From NCBI GenBank assembly GCA_965207565.1, contig CBDBMQ010000020.1, positions 1-64,000 on the forward strand: a stretch of 64,000 bases of DNA. The letters are read 5' to 3'. Source of the stretch: Bin80 sp965207565 (lineage in GTDB: Bacteria; Bacteroidota; Rhodothermia; Rhodothermales; Bin80). The position numbers and the translations under genes are program-made. Below the pieces are notes generated by a model, which was not told the DNA's origin, searched no databases, and saw only the letters and a list, made by a program, of their open reading frames with translations. This document shows positions 55,701 to 63,703 of the stretch, piece by piece. Positions within the stretch are counted from its first letter, which is position 1, and every line of letters begins with the position of its first letter.

Positions 55701-55841
55701 GGAGAGCAGCCTGACCCCTGTATCATCCTTCAGGGGATCTTTATGGGCTTGCAGGGAAGGATCTTTTTCAATGGTTTGGGAAAATCTTTCCGACAATACG
55801 ACATCGTAAAGGCCGGGTTTGAGATTTTCAGGCATGGTCAC
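52764..55841 (-). CDS. PLD-domain/DEAD-type superfamily II helicase with DUF3427-like C-terminus
   Basis: A 1,025-residue multi-domain protein. Residues about 130-275 are a phospholipase D-like nuclease domain (LHAKAWLIRR near 209, then FVGSSNLT; one HKD-type motif). A helicase core follows: Walker A AATGTGKTVMA near 335, DEAH-like box IIIDEFHH near 426, motif III GLTATPERADG, and motif VI FLQQLGRGLRHSKG near 640. The C-terminal 350 residues resemble DUF3427. Proteins of this architecture are often found in defence islands and may act as stand-alone nuclease-helicases on foreign DNA; that function is inferred. It lies between IS elements and a DNA methylase. Confidence 0.9.
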   Translation of the reverse strand: MTMPENLKPGLYDVVLSERFSQTIEKDPSLQAHKDPLKDDTGVRLLSQHLNKLIERALTDQKTAKKQIELTNRLIQIIIQYAPDLVKESDFATTELLKELTRGISITPTRRPGIPLSHSELLTNASNDHRIGHELKREIESADEIDILVAFIRWSGLQLVQEALQDFIARGGSLRVVTTVYMKATQRRALDRLIEMGAKVKISYDTRRTRLHAKAWLIRRNTGFSTAFVGSSNLTAVAQVEGLEWNIRLSKVDAGRIIDKIEAAFSSYWEDTEFETYDSSTESRTRFDRVVKDLTPTDPITDLNVHPYPFQQEILEKLDVERTIHGQTRNLVVAATGTGKTVMAALDYRRLADQEKPLRLLFVAHRKEILQQTHRTFREVLKHRSFGETYVGGSRPEKWDHVFASVQSLANVDLREINREHFGMIIIDEFHHAAAKTYQRLLEYFRPRYLLGLTATPERADGKDVLDWFGGHIAAELRIWDAIDRSFLVPFHYFGRHDGGDLSGVRWVRGKYDEQQLSNLFTADDVRVRKILEAVRDHIADPLKMRALGFCVSISHAEFMTRKFNEAEIPAACIVGTTPSKERASALSRLRQGEINVVFSVDVLGEGVDIPSVDTILMLRPTNSATVFLQQLGRGLRHSKGKDCLTVLDFISNSSRKFRFDHTLGAMLGIVSRKAIEKAVKMDFPFLPSGCALELDHESQKSILNNLRSQLTYRTRELERLLKDLGDQTTLRDFLNETELSIEDFYSRKLSFASLSRRAGISAPPQGPDETKIGESLRLLIHADDSSRLNFIRRAAEDNLKVTELPEHDRRRLLMLLCLLLGLEAANDLGKNYRRLLDHPAICDELISLTDLLNQNIAHVPSDYTIDPLIPLDLYSKYSSAEIAAAFNMVGNGRVLRIREGVTFNKATNCNLLFVTIQKSEKRYSRSTLYQDYAISPHLFHWESQNNTRAASKTGRRHTDHDALGVTPLLFVRASKKIDSGLTMPYQFLGPVSYQSHENEQPMRIIWKMEHQIPADIVRTARIAA

Positions 55842-55933
55842 GGGTCGGGATAGATGAACGGAACTATTCCTGGATCCCGGATACAGATCTATTGTTCCCG
55901 TATTGAGGCAATTGAAAGAGGGCTTTATTTAGA

Positions 55934-57703
55934 TTACACGGTATGCTGCACAGCCGGCTTGGGAAGATCCACACGAACGGTCATAATATCCGCTCCATGG
56001 TATTGCTGATGGCGTATCGAGGCTGCCAAGTGGCGAAGCAGGCGGAGAGAGATTTCTTTTTCAAGGAAGCCTTCTTCAGCCTGCTCATTCAGCAGGGCGA
56101 CCTGATCCTGGAGATTCTTTCCTTCACCAGTCGTAGAAATGAATTCCAGTACGGCCCCGCCGCGCACCTTGCGTGCAAGTAATAGAAGTTTACGTTTTCC
56201 AGTTTGCTTGTCCGCCTCGTACTGATCAAGAAGGGTGACCAATACTTCCTCCCCCACCGCATCCAGGCGGTCCTTCATCCGTTGCCCCCACTTTTGGTGG
56301 GCTGCAAATTCATCAAGGAATGTCATGAGCGGGGTAAGGGCTGAAAGATCCAGTTCAACCGTGAGACGTTTCGGCCGAGATTCGGCCATCTTCATGAATA
56401 AGGTCATCAGAATCGCTATAATCCCGCCTGCAGTCATCCCATTATTTAGAAGACCTCCTGCAAATTCGGACGCGAGATCTGGAAAGATTAAGCGACTCTG
56501 GAACCCCAAGCCAAGCCAGAACGAGACACCAGCAATAAGGCTTTTTTGATAATCCAACCCATCTTGGACGATCATCTGGACCCCGATCATGAACAGCATT
56601 GCCATCATTACGATCAGGTAAGCTGCAAAAACCGGCCCCGGGATTGCCAATACCACAGCGATCACTTTGGGGAGGAAGGCCAGTACCAACAATAGTAAAC
56701 CGGCTGCGATTCCAACATGGCGGGATGCGACTCCCGTGAGTTGGGACAGGGAGGCTCCCAGCGAGTAAGCTGTGCTGGGGACTGCTCCCAAAAAGCCAGC
56801 AACCATATTGCTGATTCCATCGGTGGCCACGGCCCCTTGGACCAAACGATAATCTACAGCTCGAGGCTTCCGCCAGGAAACCCGGTGTACGGAAACAGCA
56901 CTGCTCATTGTGCGGATAGAACTAATGGTGGCCGCCAGAATGAATCCAGGAAGAAGCACCCAGAAAGCTGACCCAAAGTGAAGATTGAGTCCAGGCCATC
57001 CCAACCCAGGCAATCCAACCCATGAAGCTTCCATGATCCGGGATACGTCGTAGATGCCATATACACCGGCAATGAGTGTTCCTGCAACAACCCCAAGGAC
57101 GGATGCCCATAAACGAAGTATCCCCCGAGCCACAAGGTACACGCCGCACATCACGGCAGCCGTCACGAATGCAACCAGAGGAGCTGCCAGCGAGTGCTGA
57201 TTTGCCGGTACATCCTCAAGTAGATTGAACACAGCTGACATCACCGAAATCGGAATCAGCATGAGTACGGTTCCCGAGACGGTTGGGGTTAAAATCTTCC
57301 GGAATAACGAGAGTTTCTGGGAGATGGCAAGTTGAATCAGGCCTGAGACAAGAACGAGGATACCGAGCATGCTACCTCCCCCGCTGTTGAGCGCATCAAT
57401 ACAAACGGCAACGAACGTTCCAGTACTTCCCATCAGAAGTATATGTCCCATCCCGAAGCGCCCTATTCGCATGGATTGCATAATCGTCGCCAGGCCCGTT
57501 ACCACAATGGCAGCGAATACAGCCCAGATTAAATATGCTTCACTCACTCCACCGGCTCGAAACACAACCATGGACAATAAAATTGTCATGGAGAGTGCTA
57601 CAATCATCAGTTGCAGTCCCAGGCCAAGGGAAACAGACACTGGCGGTCTGTTGTCGGGTTCATAGAGAATGCCCGGCGATGAGTTGGAATTGTCAGATTG
57701 CAT
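55934..57703 (-). CDS. SLC23-type (NCS2) permease fused to a C-terminal ATPase-like domain
   Basis: A 589-residue protein. Residues about 20-440 hold 12-14 membrane helices of the xanthine/uracil permease superfamily, including GHILLMGSTGTF, VPSTAYSLGASLSQLTGVASRHVG and the loop near LLNNGMTAGGIIAILM. After it, about 130 soluble residues (RLDAVGEEVLVTLLDQY, GGAVLEFISTTGEGKNLQDQ, EISLRLLRHLAASIRHQQYH) resemble a GHKL/anti-sigma-factor-like ATPase domain. The fusion suggests substrate uptake tied to sensing or regulation, but neither the substrate nor partner is known. Both neighbours, a helicase and a methylase, are unrelated. Confidence 0.88.
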   Translation of the reverse strand: MQSDNSNSSPGILYEPDNRPPVSVSLGLGLQLMIVALSMTILLSMVVFRAGGVSEAYLIWAVFAAIVVTGLATIMQSMRIGRFGMGHILLMGSTGTFVAVCIDALNSGGGSMLGILVLVSGLIQLAISQKLSLFRKILTPTVSGTVLMLIPISVMSAVFNLLEDVPANQHSLAAPLVAFVTAAVMCGVYLVARGILRLWASVLGVVAGTLIAGVYGIYDVSRIMEASWVGLPGLGWPGLNLHFGSAFWVLLPGFILAATISSIRTMSSAVSVHRVSWRKPRAVDYRLVQGAVATDGISNMVAGFLGAVPSTAYSLGASLSQLTGVASRHVGIAAGLLLLVLAFLPKVIAVVLAIPGPVFAAYLIVMMAMLFMIGVQMIVQDGLDYQKSLIAGVSFWLGLGFQSRLIFPDLASEFAGGLLNNGMTAGGIIAILMTLFMKMAESRPKRLTVELDLSALTPLMTFLDEFAAHQKWGQRMKDRLDAVGEEVLVTLLDQYEADKQTGKRKLLLLARKVRGGAVLEFISTTGEGKNLQDQVALLNEQAEEGFLEKEISLRLLRHLAASIRHQQYHGADIMTVRVDLPKPAVQHTV

Positions 57704-58098
57704 ACCCTATTTGCTTGATCAGCAATGCACTACGATCTTTCGCTGGAAAATACCGCACCTTGTATTCCTGGAGCTCAGGCAGGAACTTTCATGGGGTAAT
57801 TTCCTGCCTAAGTTTGCCCGGGTAAAATATGGATTTAACCCGAGACTAAAGAGAGTTCTTGAATCGAACTTCCATCAGGCTACAGATTCTATAGGTTGTG
57901 GTGCTCCCCAAATGGATTATGCAGAAGTCAAGCACTTCCAGGGCCATGGGCTACGCTCGTATTGATGGCCGAGCCAACGGATCTGCAGGATTCATTTAGG
58001 TGCGTGTTTTGGCAGTTTTTGTACGGCTCTTGCTCTCTTGGCGCATCCATCCGAGAATCCCGAAATTTTCCAGGATTGATTGATGGTTCGCTTCAAAA
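57704..58098. other. Intergenic region between methylase and SLC23 permease genes
   Basis: The 395 bases lie downstream of the methylase and upstream of the permease (both minus strand) and should hold the permease promoter. I see no convincing ORF, terminator hairpin or RNA gene. Confidence 0.4.
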
Positions 58099-60993
58099 TC
58101 AGTGCCTGGGCCTTGTTGCCTTTCCCCCATGGACACTGGGTTCGTCGCACCACTGTTCGCGCAGGATTGCGAGGTTTTCAAGCAGGCTGTCTTCATACCC
58201 CAGAAGATCGACCAATACTGCCTGGTCCAATGCCTTGCGCACATCGTCCCGGTACGCTTCATTGGCTGGCAGAAAATCCCTGTCGTGAAAATCATCAAAA
58301 ATCTTCTCACCAAGGTGAAGTTGTTTTTCGGTGAGCTGTGCAGCATCAAGGGACAAGAGCTGAGGCAAGCGCGTAATCGTCAAACGGGATCGTCCCTGCT
58401 GCTGACGCGTTCCTGCCCACCAGAAAGAGATCAGCCCAAGGGTTGTATTGGCCCAAAGAACCAGTGATATCTCCCATTGCGGTTTGGTGAGAAAATTTGG
58501 CCATGCTGTGCCTCCAAGAGATGGTTTCTCAGTCAGGCATGCGGCCAGTGGCTGCGAGTTAAGTCGAAAATCGAGGTTAAAATGCAGCCGGGATGCCCCA
58601 TCACGCCAGAGCTCTGCGGCCTGTTTCCGGCAACCTTCCCGGCTTCGACCCTGCCCATCCGGCTCAACAATCAGCCGACGCTCACGGCTGGCACTGTGCC
58701 CCCACAATACCGGATATTCCGGCGACCGGGCCAACGGCTCGATATCCAACGGCCCACGTGCCTTCCCATCACTGGTTCGCCCATTAATGTCCCGGTGTAA
58801 GAAACCTCGACGACCGAGGTTGCCCAGTTCACAAACCGGTACGGACACCGCTGAGACCATCCGGGGCAGCAGCAGATTGCCCTGGCCCAATGACTTCATA
58901 AAGACCGCCAGTGTGGGCTCTTTTATGCCAACGCCATTCCATCCCTTCGAACGAAAGAAACTGCCGGCTTCGTGGGTTGCTGTGAACCGAATTTTGCCGG
59001 CACCTGTCGTGGACTCCCGTCGCTTCTGTTCCATCATGCGGGCAATGATCCCCGCCTCTAACAGCGTCTTCGGTCTGCCCAGTAAATTGGCAGTAAAGAT
59101 GTCATCCAAGCTCTCGTCTTTTCCTTCCCTACGCGTAGCCACCAAGAGTACTTCTGCCATCCCCGTATCCGCCGAAAAAGCCCGATCCGTACTCCCGTCG
59201 GTCGCAATCCCTACAATCAGGATATCCGTGTAGTGCTGCCGGATCAATGCACGGGCATTTGTCCAGGCAGCTCCCTGGACAAACGAAGCGGGAAGAACCA
59301 AGGCGAGGATTCCACCTGGGCGGAGTTTGGCATGCGCCAGGTCAATAAAATTCGATGCAAGCCCTGCATTGCCATGACCAGCCGGTGTGGTTAACTCTTT
59401 CCTGATCTTCTTGAGCCGAATGGACATTTTGGCCTGCTCCTCTTCCTTGGTTCTGAAGCCGGCAAAAGAAGGGACCGGGACTCCCGTCGCCTCATGGTTG
59501 GTGGGGCGGGTAAATGGCGGATTCATGATGACCAGATCCATGGATCCGTGCGGAATCTTGATTGCGGTACCCCGCACATCATCAACCACAACCCCCCTAC
59601 CTGAGATTGCTTCGCGTCCAGTGCCGAAGATGGGCAGTGTCTGCTCCGTCTTGATCAGGTCAAGAGATCCAATAGAGGCTCCCCGGCCATCCTCCTGATC
59701 CCCATAGGGCATGTTGATTACACGCGTATGGTCAAAGGTTTTATTCGGATGCATTCCCGACAGCATTGCCGCAGTGAGATGCACGGCCGATGGCATGATA
59801 TCGGCGGCGGTCAATACCTTCTCCATCATTTTGGCATGCAGCACACTGTCGTTTCCACCCGTGCGCCGATGGCGGGAAGCCATCGCATGGTAGGCAGCTG
59901 CCAACAGTGCGCCGGTCCCGCAGGCAAGGTCGGCGACCCGGAGGGCCGTGATCTGTTCTGGAACAGTCCAATCTATTCTCAGGCGGGAAACCGCCAGTTG
60001 TGCAAGCAGCGTAGAGGAAGCGGGCAAGGTGTAAAAAGTGGCCAGGAACTTACGGTCGGTAATCAGTTTCTGGAACATCCGTCCCGACAAGTCCTGAATA
60101 TCTGCTGCGCCGTATTGATCCAAATCCGCTGCCATCTTGTCTAATCGCTTCATGATCGTCTGCGCATAACGCTCCGGTATGATGAGCAGTAAATCGGATG
60201 CCAGGCGGAAGATGGGCCAGTAGTTAATGTTCAGAATTGCCCGCCAGCAGTCCAGCACATCCCCCTTGCGGAAGATGCCTGCATCGGTCTTGAGGGCGGG
60301 AAACTCCTCAACCTCTGGATGCAGCCGGGCAAGACGCATATGGAAGATGACCGCGTTGGCCAAAATGGCGATGGCCATTCGATTGGTCTGTTCCCCTGCT
60401 TCCTGATGCAATTTTTCCGCGAGTTTTTCAAAAACGAATTCTTTTGCATGGAACTGCAAATGCCCGGCGGCCTGACCCACGACCGTTTCCAAGATCTTGA
60501 CCCCTCGCAGTACTCGCCGCTCGGATAACACAACGTCCTCAATGCTACTCGCCAAATCGTCCAGCCCGCCTTCAAGCCACCCGCTCTTTGGCCAGCGTTC
60601 TATGTGGCTCAACGATCCTTCTTCACCTCCATGGATAAAGAGTGCAAATGAATAGTTTGCGGTCGCCGCAGCAGCCGCTAAGTCTTTTTGGTGAGACTGT
60701 CGAAGAGATGCCGGCAACTTGACGGCAAGACACACCTCCACCTCATCTCCACTGAGGTTGACTTTTTGGCCCAACCGTGACTGTGCGTCCAACTCAACGG
60801 TATTTGCGGGGGCATACTCCGTTTCAATCACGACGGTCAGCCCATTCTCGTGAGAGATTATGATGTCGGGACGCTTCGATCTTTCCTCGAGCACTCCCGT
60901 CTGTTCTGTATCAACTTCCCAACCTGGATGCTTCCTGCGTAGGCATTCAGCGAGCTTGGCGTTTACTACCGCTTCTGCTGTATTGGCCGGCAT
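58099..60993 (-). CDS. Large N6-adenine DNA methylase (type I/IIG-like)
   Basis: The 964-residue protein begins with a segment (residues about 1-120) that looks like a nuclease or binding domain (RPDIIISHENGLTVVIETEY, with a D-x-E-T pattern). Its methylase core has motif I VADLACGTGALLAAAYHA near 353 and motif IV LVIMNPPFTRPTNHE near 488, diagnostic of N6-adenine methylation. The long C-terminal region (about 650-964) could recognise DNA. Its PD-like N-terminus plus methylase in one chain recalls type IIG or PglX-like enzymes. No separate specificity or restriction subunit is adjacent, so its system is unresolved. It is probably part of a defence island. Confidence 0.88.
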   Translation of the reverse strand: MPANTAEAVVNAKLAECLRRKHPGWEVDTEQTGVLEERSKRPDIIISHENGLTVVIETEYAPANTVELDAQSRLGQKVNLSGDEVEVCLAVKLPASLRQSHQKDLAAAAATANYSFALFIHGGEEGSLSHIERWPKSGWLEGGLDDLASSIEDVVLSERRVLRGVKILETVVGQAAGHLQFHAKEFVFEKLAEKLHQEAGEQTNRMAIAILANAVIFHMRLARLHPEVEEFPALKTDAGIFRKGDVLDCWRAILNINYWPIFRLASDLLLIIPERYAQTIMKRLDKMAADLDQYGAADIQDLSGRMFQKLITDRKFLATFYTLPASSTLLAQLAVSRLRIDWTVPEQITALRVADLACGTGALLAAAYHAMASRHRRTGGNDSVLHAKMMEKVLTAADIMPSAVHLTAAMLSGMHPNKTFDHTRVINMPYGDQEDGRGASIGSLDLIKTEQTLPIFGTGREAISGRGVVVDDVRGTAIKIPHGSMDLVIMNPPFTRPTNHEATGVPVPSFAGFRTKEEEQAKMSIRLKKIRKELTTPAGHGNAGLASNFIDLAHAKLRPGGILALVLPASFVQGAAWTNARALIRQHYTDILIVGIATDGSTDRAFSADTGMAEVLLVATRREGKDESLDDIFTANLLGRPKTLLEAGIIARMMEQKRRESTTGAGKIRFTATHEAGSFFRSKGWNGVGIKEPTLAVFMKSLGQGNLLLPRMVSAVSVPVCELGNLGRRGFLHRDINGRTSDGKARGPLDIEPLARSPEYPVLWGHSASRERRLIVEPDGQGRSREGCRKQAAELWRDGASRLHFNLDFRLNSQPLAACLTEKPSLGGTAWPNFLTKPQWEISLVLWANTTLGLISFWWAGTRQQQGRSRLTITRLPQLLSLDAAQLTEKQLHLGEKIFDDFHDRDFLPANEAYRDDVRKALDQAVLVDLLGYEDSLLENLAILREQWCDEPSVHGGKATRPRH

Positions 60994-61450
60994 AGACTCA
61001 GTTGAGATACTGTGATTGGATCGAAAAATGGAAGAGGATGATCAGCCACTGTGAACGGATTACCGTCTTCTTTGGTTCTGCTGCGATGGTTGTGGATCAA
61101 GGTTCAAAATCCTCCTGCAGTGGCAATAACTTGCTGAATCTCCCCATTCAATCGTCCTGCGTGTCTCTCGTGGTATACCGGTATATGGTGTCCAACGACA
61201 ATTAAATTTTTCCTTGACGACAATTAAAAGTTTCCTTTTAGTTCCATTGGGACCGATGGAGTATTCGCGCGTGAACGTGCGAATTATTTTCCATTCAGTC
61301 TCAGGCAATGATCACGGATCAGCAAGCAAGATTTTTAGCATTCAGCTTTAGTCTTAATAGATGATACTCACGTATTGGCGCTGGTCTGCGGCATCGTTAG
61401 CCGCGACATCCATGCGCAAGTTCTGGCCCTCCAGTCTTTTATTTTGGGAT
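60994..61450. other. Region between methylase and TnpB genes
   Basis: The 457 bases include a minus-strand frame at 61060-61308 (82 codons from TTG) with coding-like composition (PETEWKIIRTFTREYS) but no family I know. A small hairpin pairs 61388-61392 with 61400-61404 just downstream of the TnpB stop, in the region where a TnpB guide RNA would be expected. A sequence at 61301-61319 is repeated at 62978-62994. Confidence 0.35.
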
Positions 61451-62994
61451 TTATATACATGAGTACCCTGCATGAAGCGGTCTCTTTGTATCCATTTCAC
61501 GGGTCTTTGGGGTCTCCAATGAGAACGCCCCTCGACGTGCAGATGCCCCAATCCCAGAGGCCAATATATTTGCCGCCGCATTCAGGTCGGCATGATCCGC
61601 ATGCCCACAGGACATACACTTGAACTTGCTTTGAGTCTTACGATTATCTTTATCCGTGTACCCGCAAGCGTTACACCGTTGGCTGGTATACTGTGCAGGG
61701 ACTTTGATCACACGCCGGCATTTGTACTCCAGCATCTGATCCAGCTGCCCCCAACCGGTTCCTAAAATACTACTATTGAGTCCAGATTTTGCCTTAACGT
61801 TCGTGCCTGAATTTTCTATCGTCCCTTTGGCACTGGACGTCATGTTTTTGATCTTCAAGCCTTCCAGTACAGATGTGGACGCATGATTGGCAATCTTCCT
61901 GCTTGCTTGATGATTCGCATTCCTGCGGGTATTGGCAATGCTTCGATGGGCTTTCTGAATCTTCAGCTTCGTACGGTGCCGGCGATTGGACCCTTTCTGT
62001 TGCCGAGCCAGCTTTCGCTGATACCGGTGTAATCGTGCCGTTTTCCGTTTGACCTTTGGCTGGTGAATCAGCTCTCTGTTTCCACTGGTCGACACGGTAG
62101 CCACCTGACCGCAATTCCGGTCAATCCCTGTGGCAACCCCATTATCTACCAGTTCCGGTAGCTCTACTTTGTAGCAAACAGTGACATACCACTTTCCTGC
62201 CAGTTTCTTGACGACCGCCTTGACCGGCACGCCATCTGGGTACGGGTTGTTACCGCGAATCTGTACATATCCCAGTTTGGGAACAAGTAGCTTCCCGTCC
62301 TTGATCTTAACGGCCTCGGGAATCGTGAAAGAGGGTGTGCTGCCATGCCGGGAGTGAAATTTCGGTCGTCCCTTACCGTGCTTGAAGAATCCCTGCCAGG
62401 CATCCGCCTGATACTTCAAGGTGTAACGAACGATGGCAAACGAGTATTCAGGTAACCAATCCACATTATCTCGTAGCTCTTTGAATCGTTTGCCAAGCGA
62501 AAAGAAGCTCACAGACGGAGTCTTAGTCTTCTCTTTGGACTCGTTCTCTTTTGCTTTGGCGTACGCCTCATAAGCTTTATTCTGTTGTGCCAGCATGGCA
62601 TTCCAAACAAACCGGCAGGCACCAGCTAATCCCGCCAGCTTCTTCGCCTTGCTTGGGCTTCCCGGTAATAGCCGATAGACGACGCTTCGGTACGCGTATT
62701 GGAAACCAGTCTGCTTGTTTTCGTTCAATCCCTTAACGGGCATGGTATCAATCCAACTGATATTATGGTAAGTAATAGGGTGGATGGCAGCCCATCCTAT
62801 TGCATCCGTTAACTCCTTACAACTACAAAGGTTCATGGGTACACACGTATATAATTCCCTTTGTTTTTAAGCGCAATTAAGGCCGCAACCTCGGCGGGAA
62901 ATTCTTTTACGCTTGAATTGCCGATGTAAGGCTGGACGGACTGATTCTTGCTGTCAGTGCGTCGTAGTTGTTTCTGTCAGGCATAATCACGGAT
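61301..62994. repeat. Imperfect direct repeats flanking the TnpB unit
   Basis: The sequence TCAGGCAATGATCACGGAT (61301-61319) recurs as TCAGGCATAATCACGGAT (62978-62994) in the same orientation, one indel and one substitution apart. The repeats bracket about 1.66 kb holding the whole tnpB gene. IS605 elements do not make target duplications, so the meaning is unclear. Confidence 0.4.
61451..62743 (-). CDS. tnpB: IS200/IS605-family TnpB (OrfB) RNA-guided nuclease
   Basis: About 430 residues from the ATG at 62743; an earlier in-frame ATG at 62836 would add 31 unsupported residues. All RuvC residues are intact: Asp in GIDRNCG near 203, Glu in STSVLEGLKIKNM near 290 and Asp in DHADLNAAANI near 386. 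The zinc finger CNACGYTDKDNRKTQSKFKC...C is also complete, and the N-terminal helix-turn-helix region FVWNAMLAQQNKAYEAY is present. TnpB proteins cut DNA guided by a short RNA made from the element's right end. No TnpA transposase is next to it, as in IS1341-type orphans. Confidence 0.93.
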   Translation of the reverse strand: MPVKGLNENKQTGFQYAYRSVVYRLLPGSPSKAKKLAGLAGACRFVWNAMLAQQNKAYEAYAKAKENESKEKTKTPSVSFFSLGKRFKELRDNVDWLPEYSFAIVRYTLKYQADAWQGFFKHGKGRPKFHSRHGSTPSFTIPEAVKIKDGKLLVPKLGYVQIRGNNPYPDGVPVKAVVKKLAGKWYVTVCYKVELPELVDNGVATGIDRNCGQVATVSTSGNRELIHQPKVKRKTARLHRYQRKLARQQKGSNRRHRTKLKIQKAHRSIANTRRNANHQASRKIANHASTSVLEGLKIKNMTSSAKGTIENSGTNVKAKSGLNSSILGTGWGQLDQMLEYKCRRVIKVPAQYTSQRCNACGYTDKDNRKTQSKFKCMSCGHADHADLNAAANILASGIGASARRGAFSLETPKTREMDTKRPLHAGYSCI

Positions 62995-63208
62995 ATGCCG
63001 CATATCGTTCATTCTTAGGAGGCTTTGGGGCAGGGTGTACCAAGTCGTCGACATAGTTGTCAACAGGAATACTGTACACGCGGAATCCCCTGTACGGAGA
63101 CTTATCACACTTGACAATGACGCTTTCTGAATCTGCCGCACGTCTCCGATTCATCTCTTTTCGAGCTTCCTCACGAGTTTTGCAGTATGTAGGTCCCAAA
63201 ATTGACAT
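62987..63208 (-). CDS. Small hypothetical protein
   Basis: A 73-residue frame with charged, natural composition (KTREEARKEMNRRRAADSES, then VIVKCDKSPYRGFRVYSIP). It has no signal peptide or membrane helix, and I recognise no family. Its last codons overlap the right copy of the direct repeat that brackets tnpB, which may or may not be meaningful. Confidence 0.5.
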   Translation of the reverse strand: MSILGPTYCKTREEARKEMNRRRAADSESVIVKCDKSPYRGFRVYSIPVDNYVDDLVHPAPKPPKNERYAAYP

Positions 63209-63703
63209 CGGTTGGTGGTAATATGATGGAACACATACTATTTATAAGGCAAATAGCATTGAATGTTGCACGATAGCTGCTGTCTGCTGCAAGAGACCAA
63301 ACTTGCAGTCAAGCCCACAACTTGTCAATCCGCTCTATAATATCGTAGTGATGCTTATGATCACCACAATTACAAACATTTTTCGACAAATGCAAGTGTG
63401 GAGAAAAAACGGGATAGAATGGGAATTAGAGCGGGATAGACGGCAGAAGTTCGCAAACAAATCACCGTTTAGAGGAAAAGAGGAGACAGAGATAAGTACG
63501 TAGATGAAAAGTGATTATATAAATTACAATCACATAATAAATGATACTGATTCAAAGATATAGTGTAAAAGGCCCAAGGTATGACAACTTCGGGGATCAT
63601 TCAGTGTCACTATCTATTTTGGTTTGGGAATTCGGACTAGTCCAAAGAACAATCTGCGTATATGTAACATTTTCACTCAACCCGGTCGCCCCCACCGGTC
63701 CGG
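63209..63703. other. AT-richer intergenic region
   Basis: These 495 bases between the small hypothetical gene and the antiporter end hold no gene I can support. A plus-strand frame at 63303-63503 (66 codons, hydrophobic start LYNIVVMLMITTI then charged KNGIEWELERDRRQ) could encode a tiny membrane protein, but start and composition are doubtful. Confidence 0.35.

Noticed and set aside
60319..60528. Plus-strand frames inside the methylase gene
   Set aside because: They are antisense to a strongly supported coding region and show no recognisable protein features.
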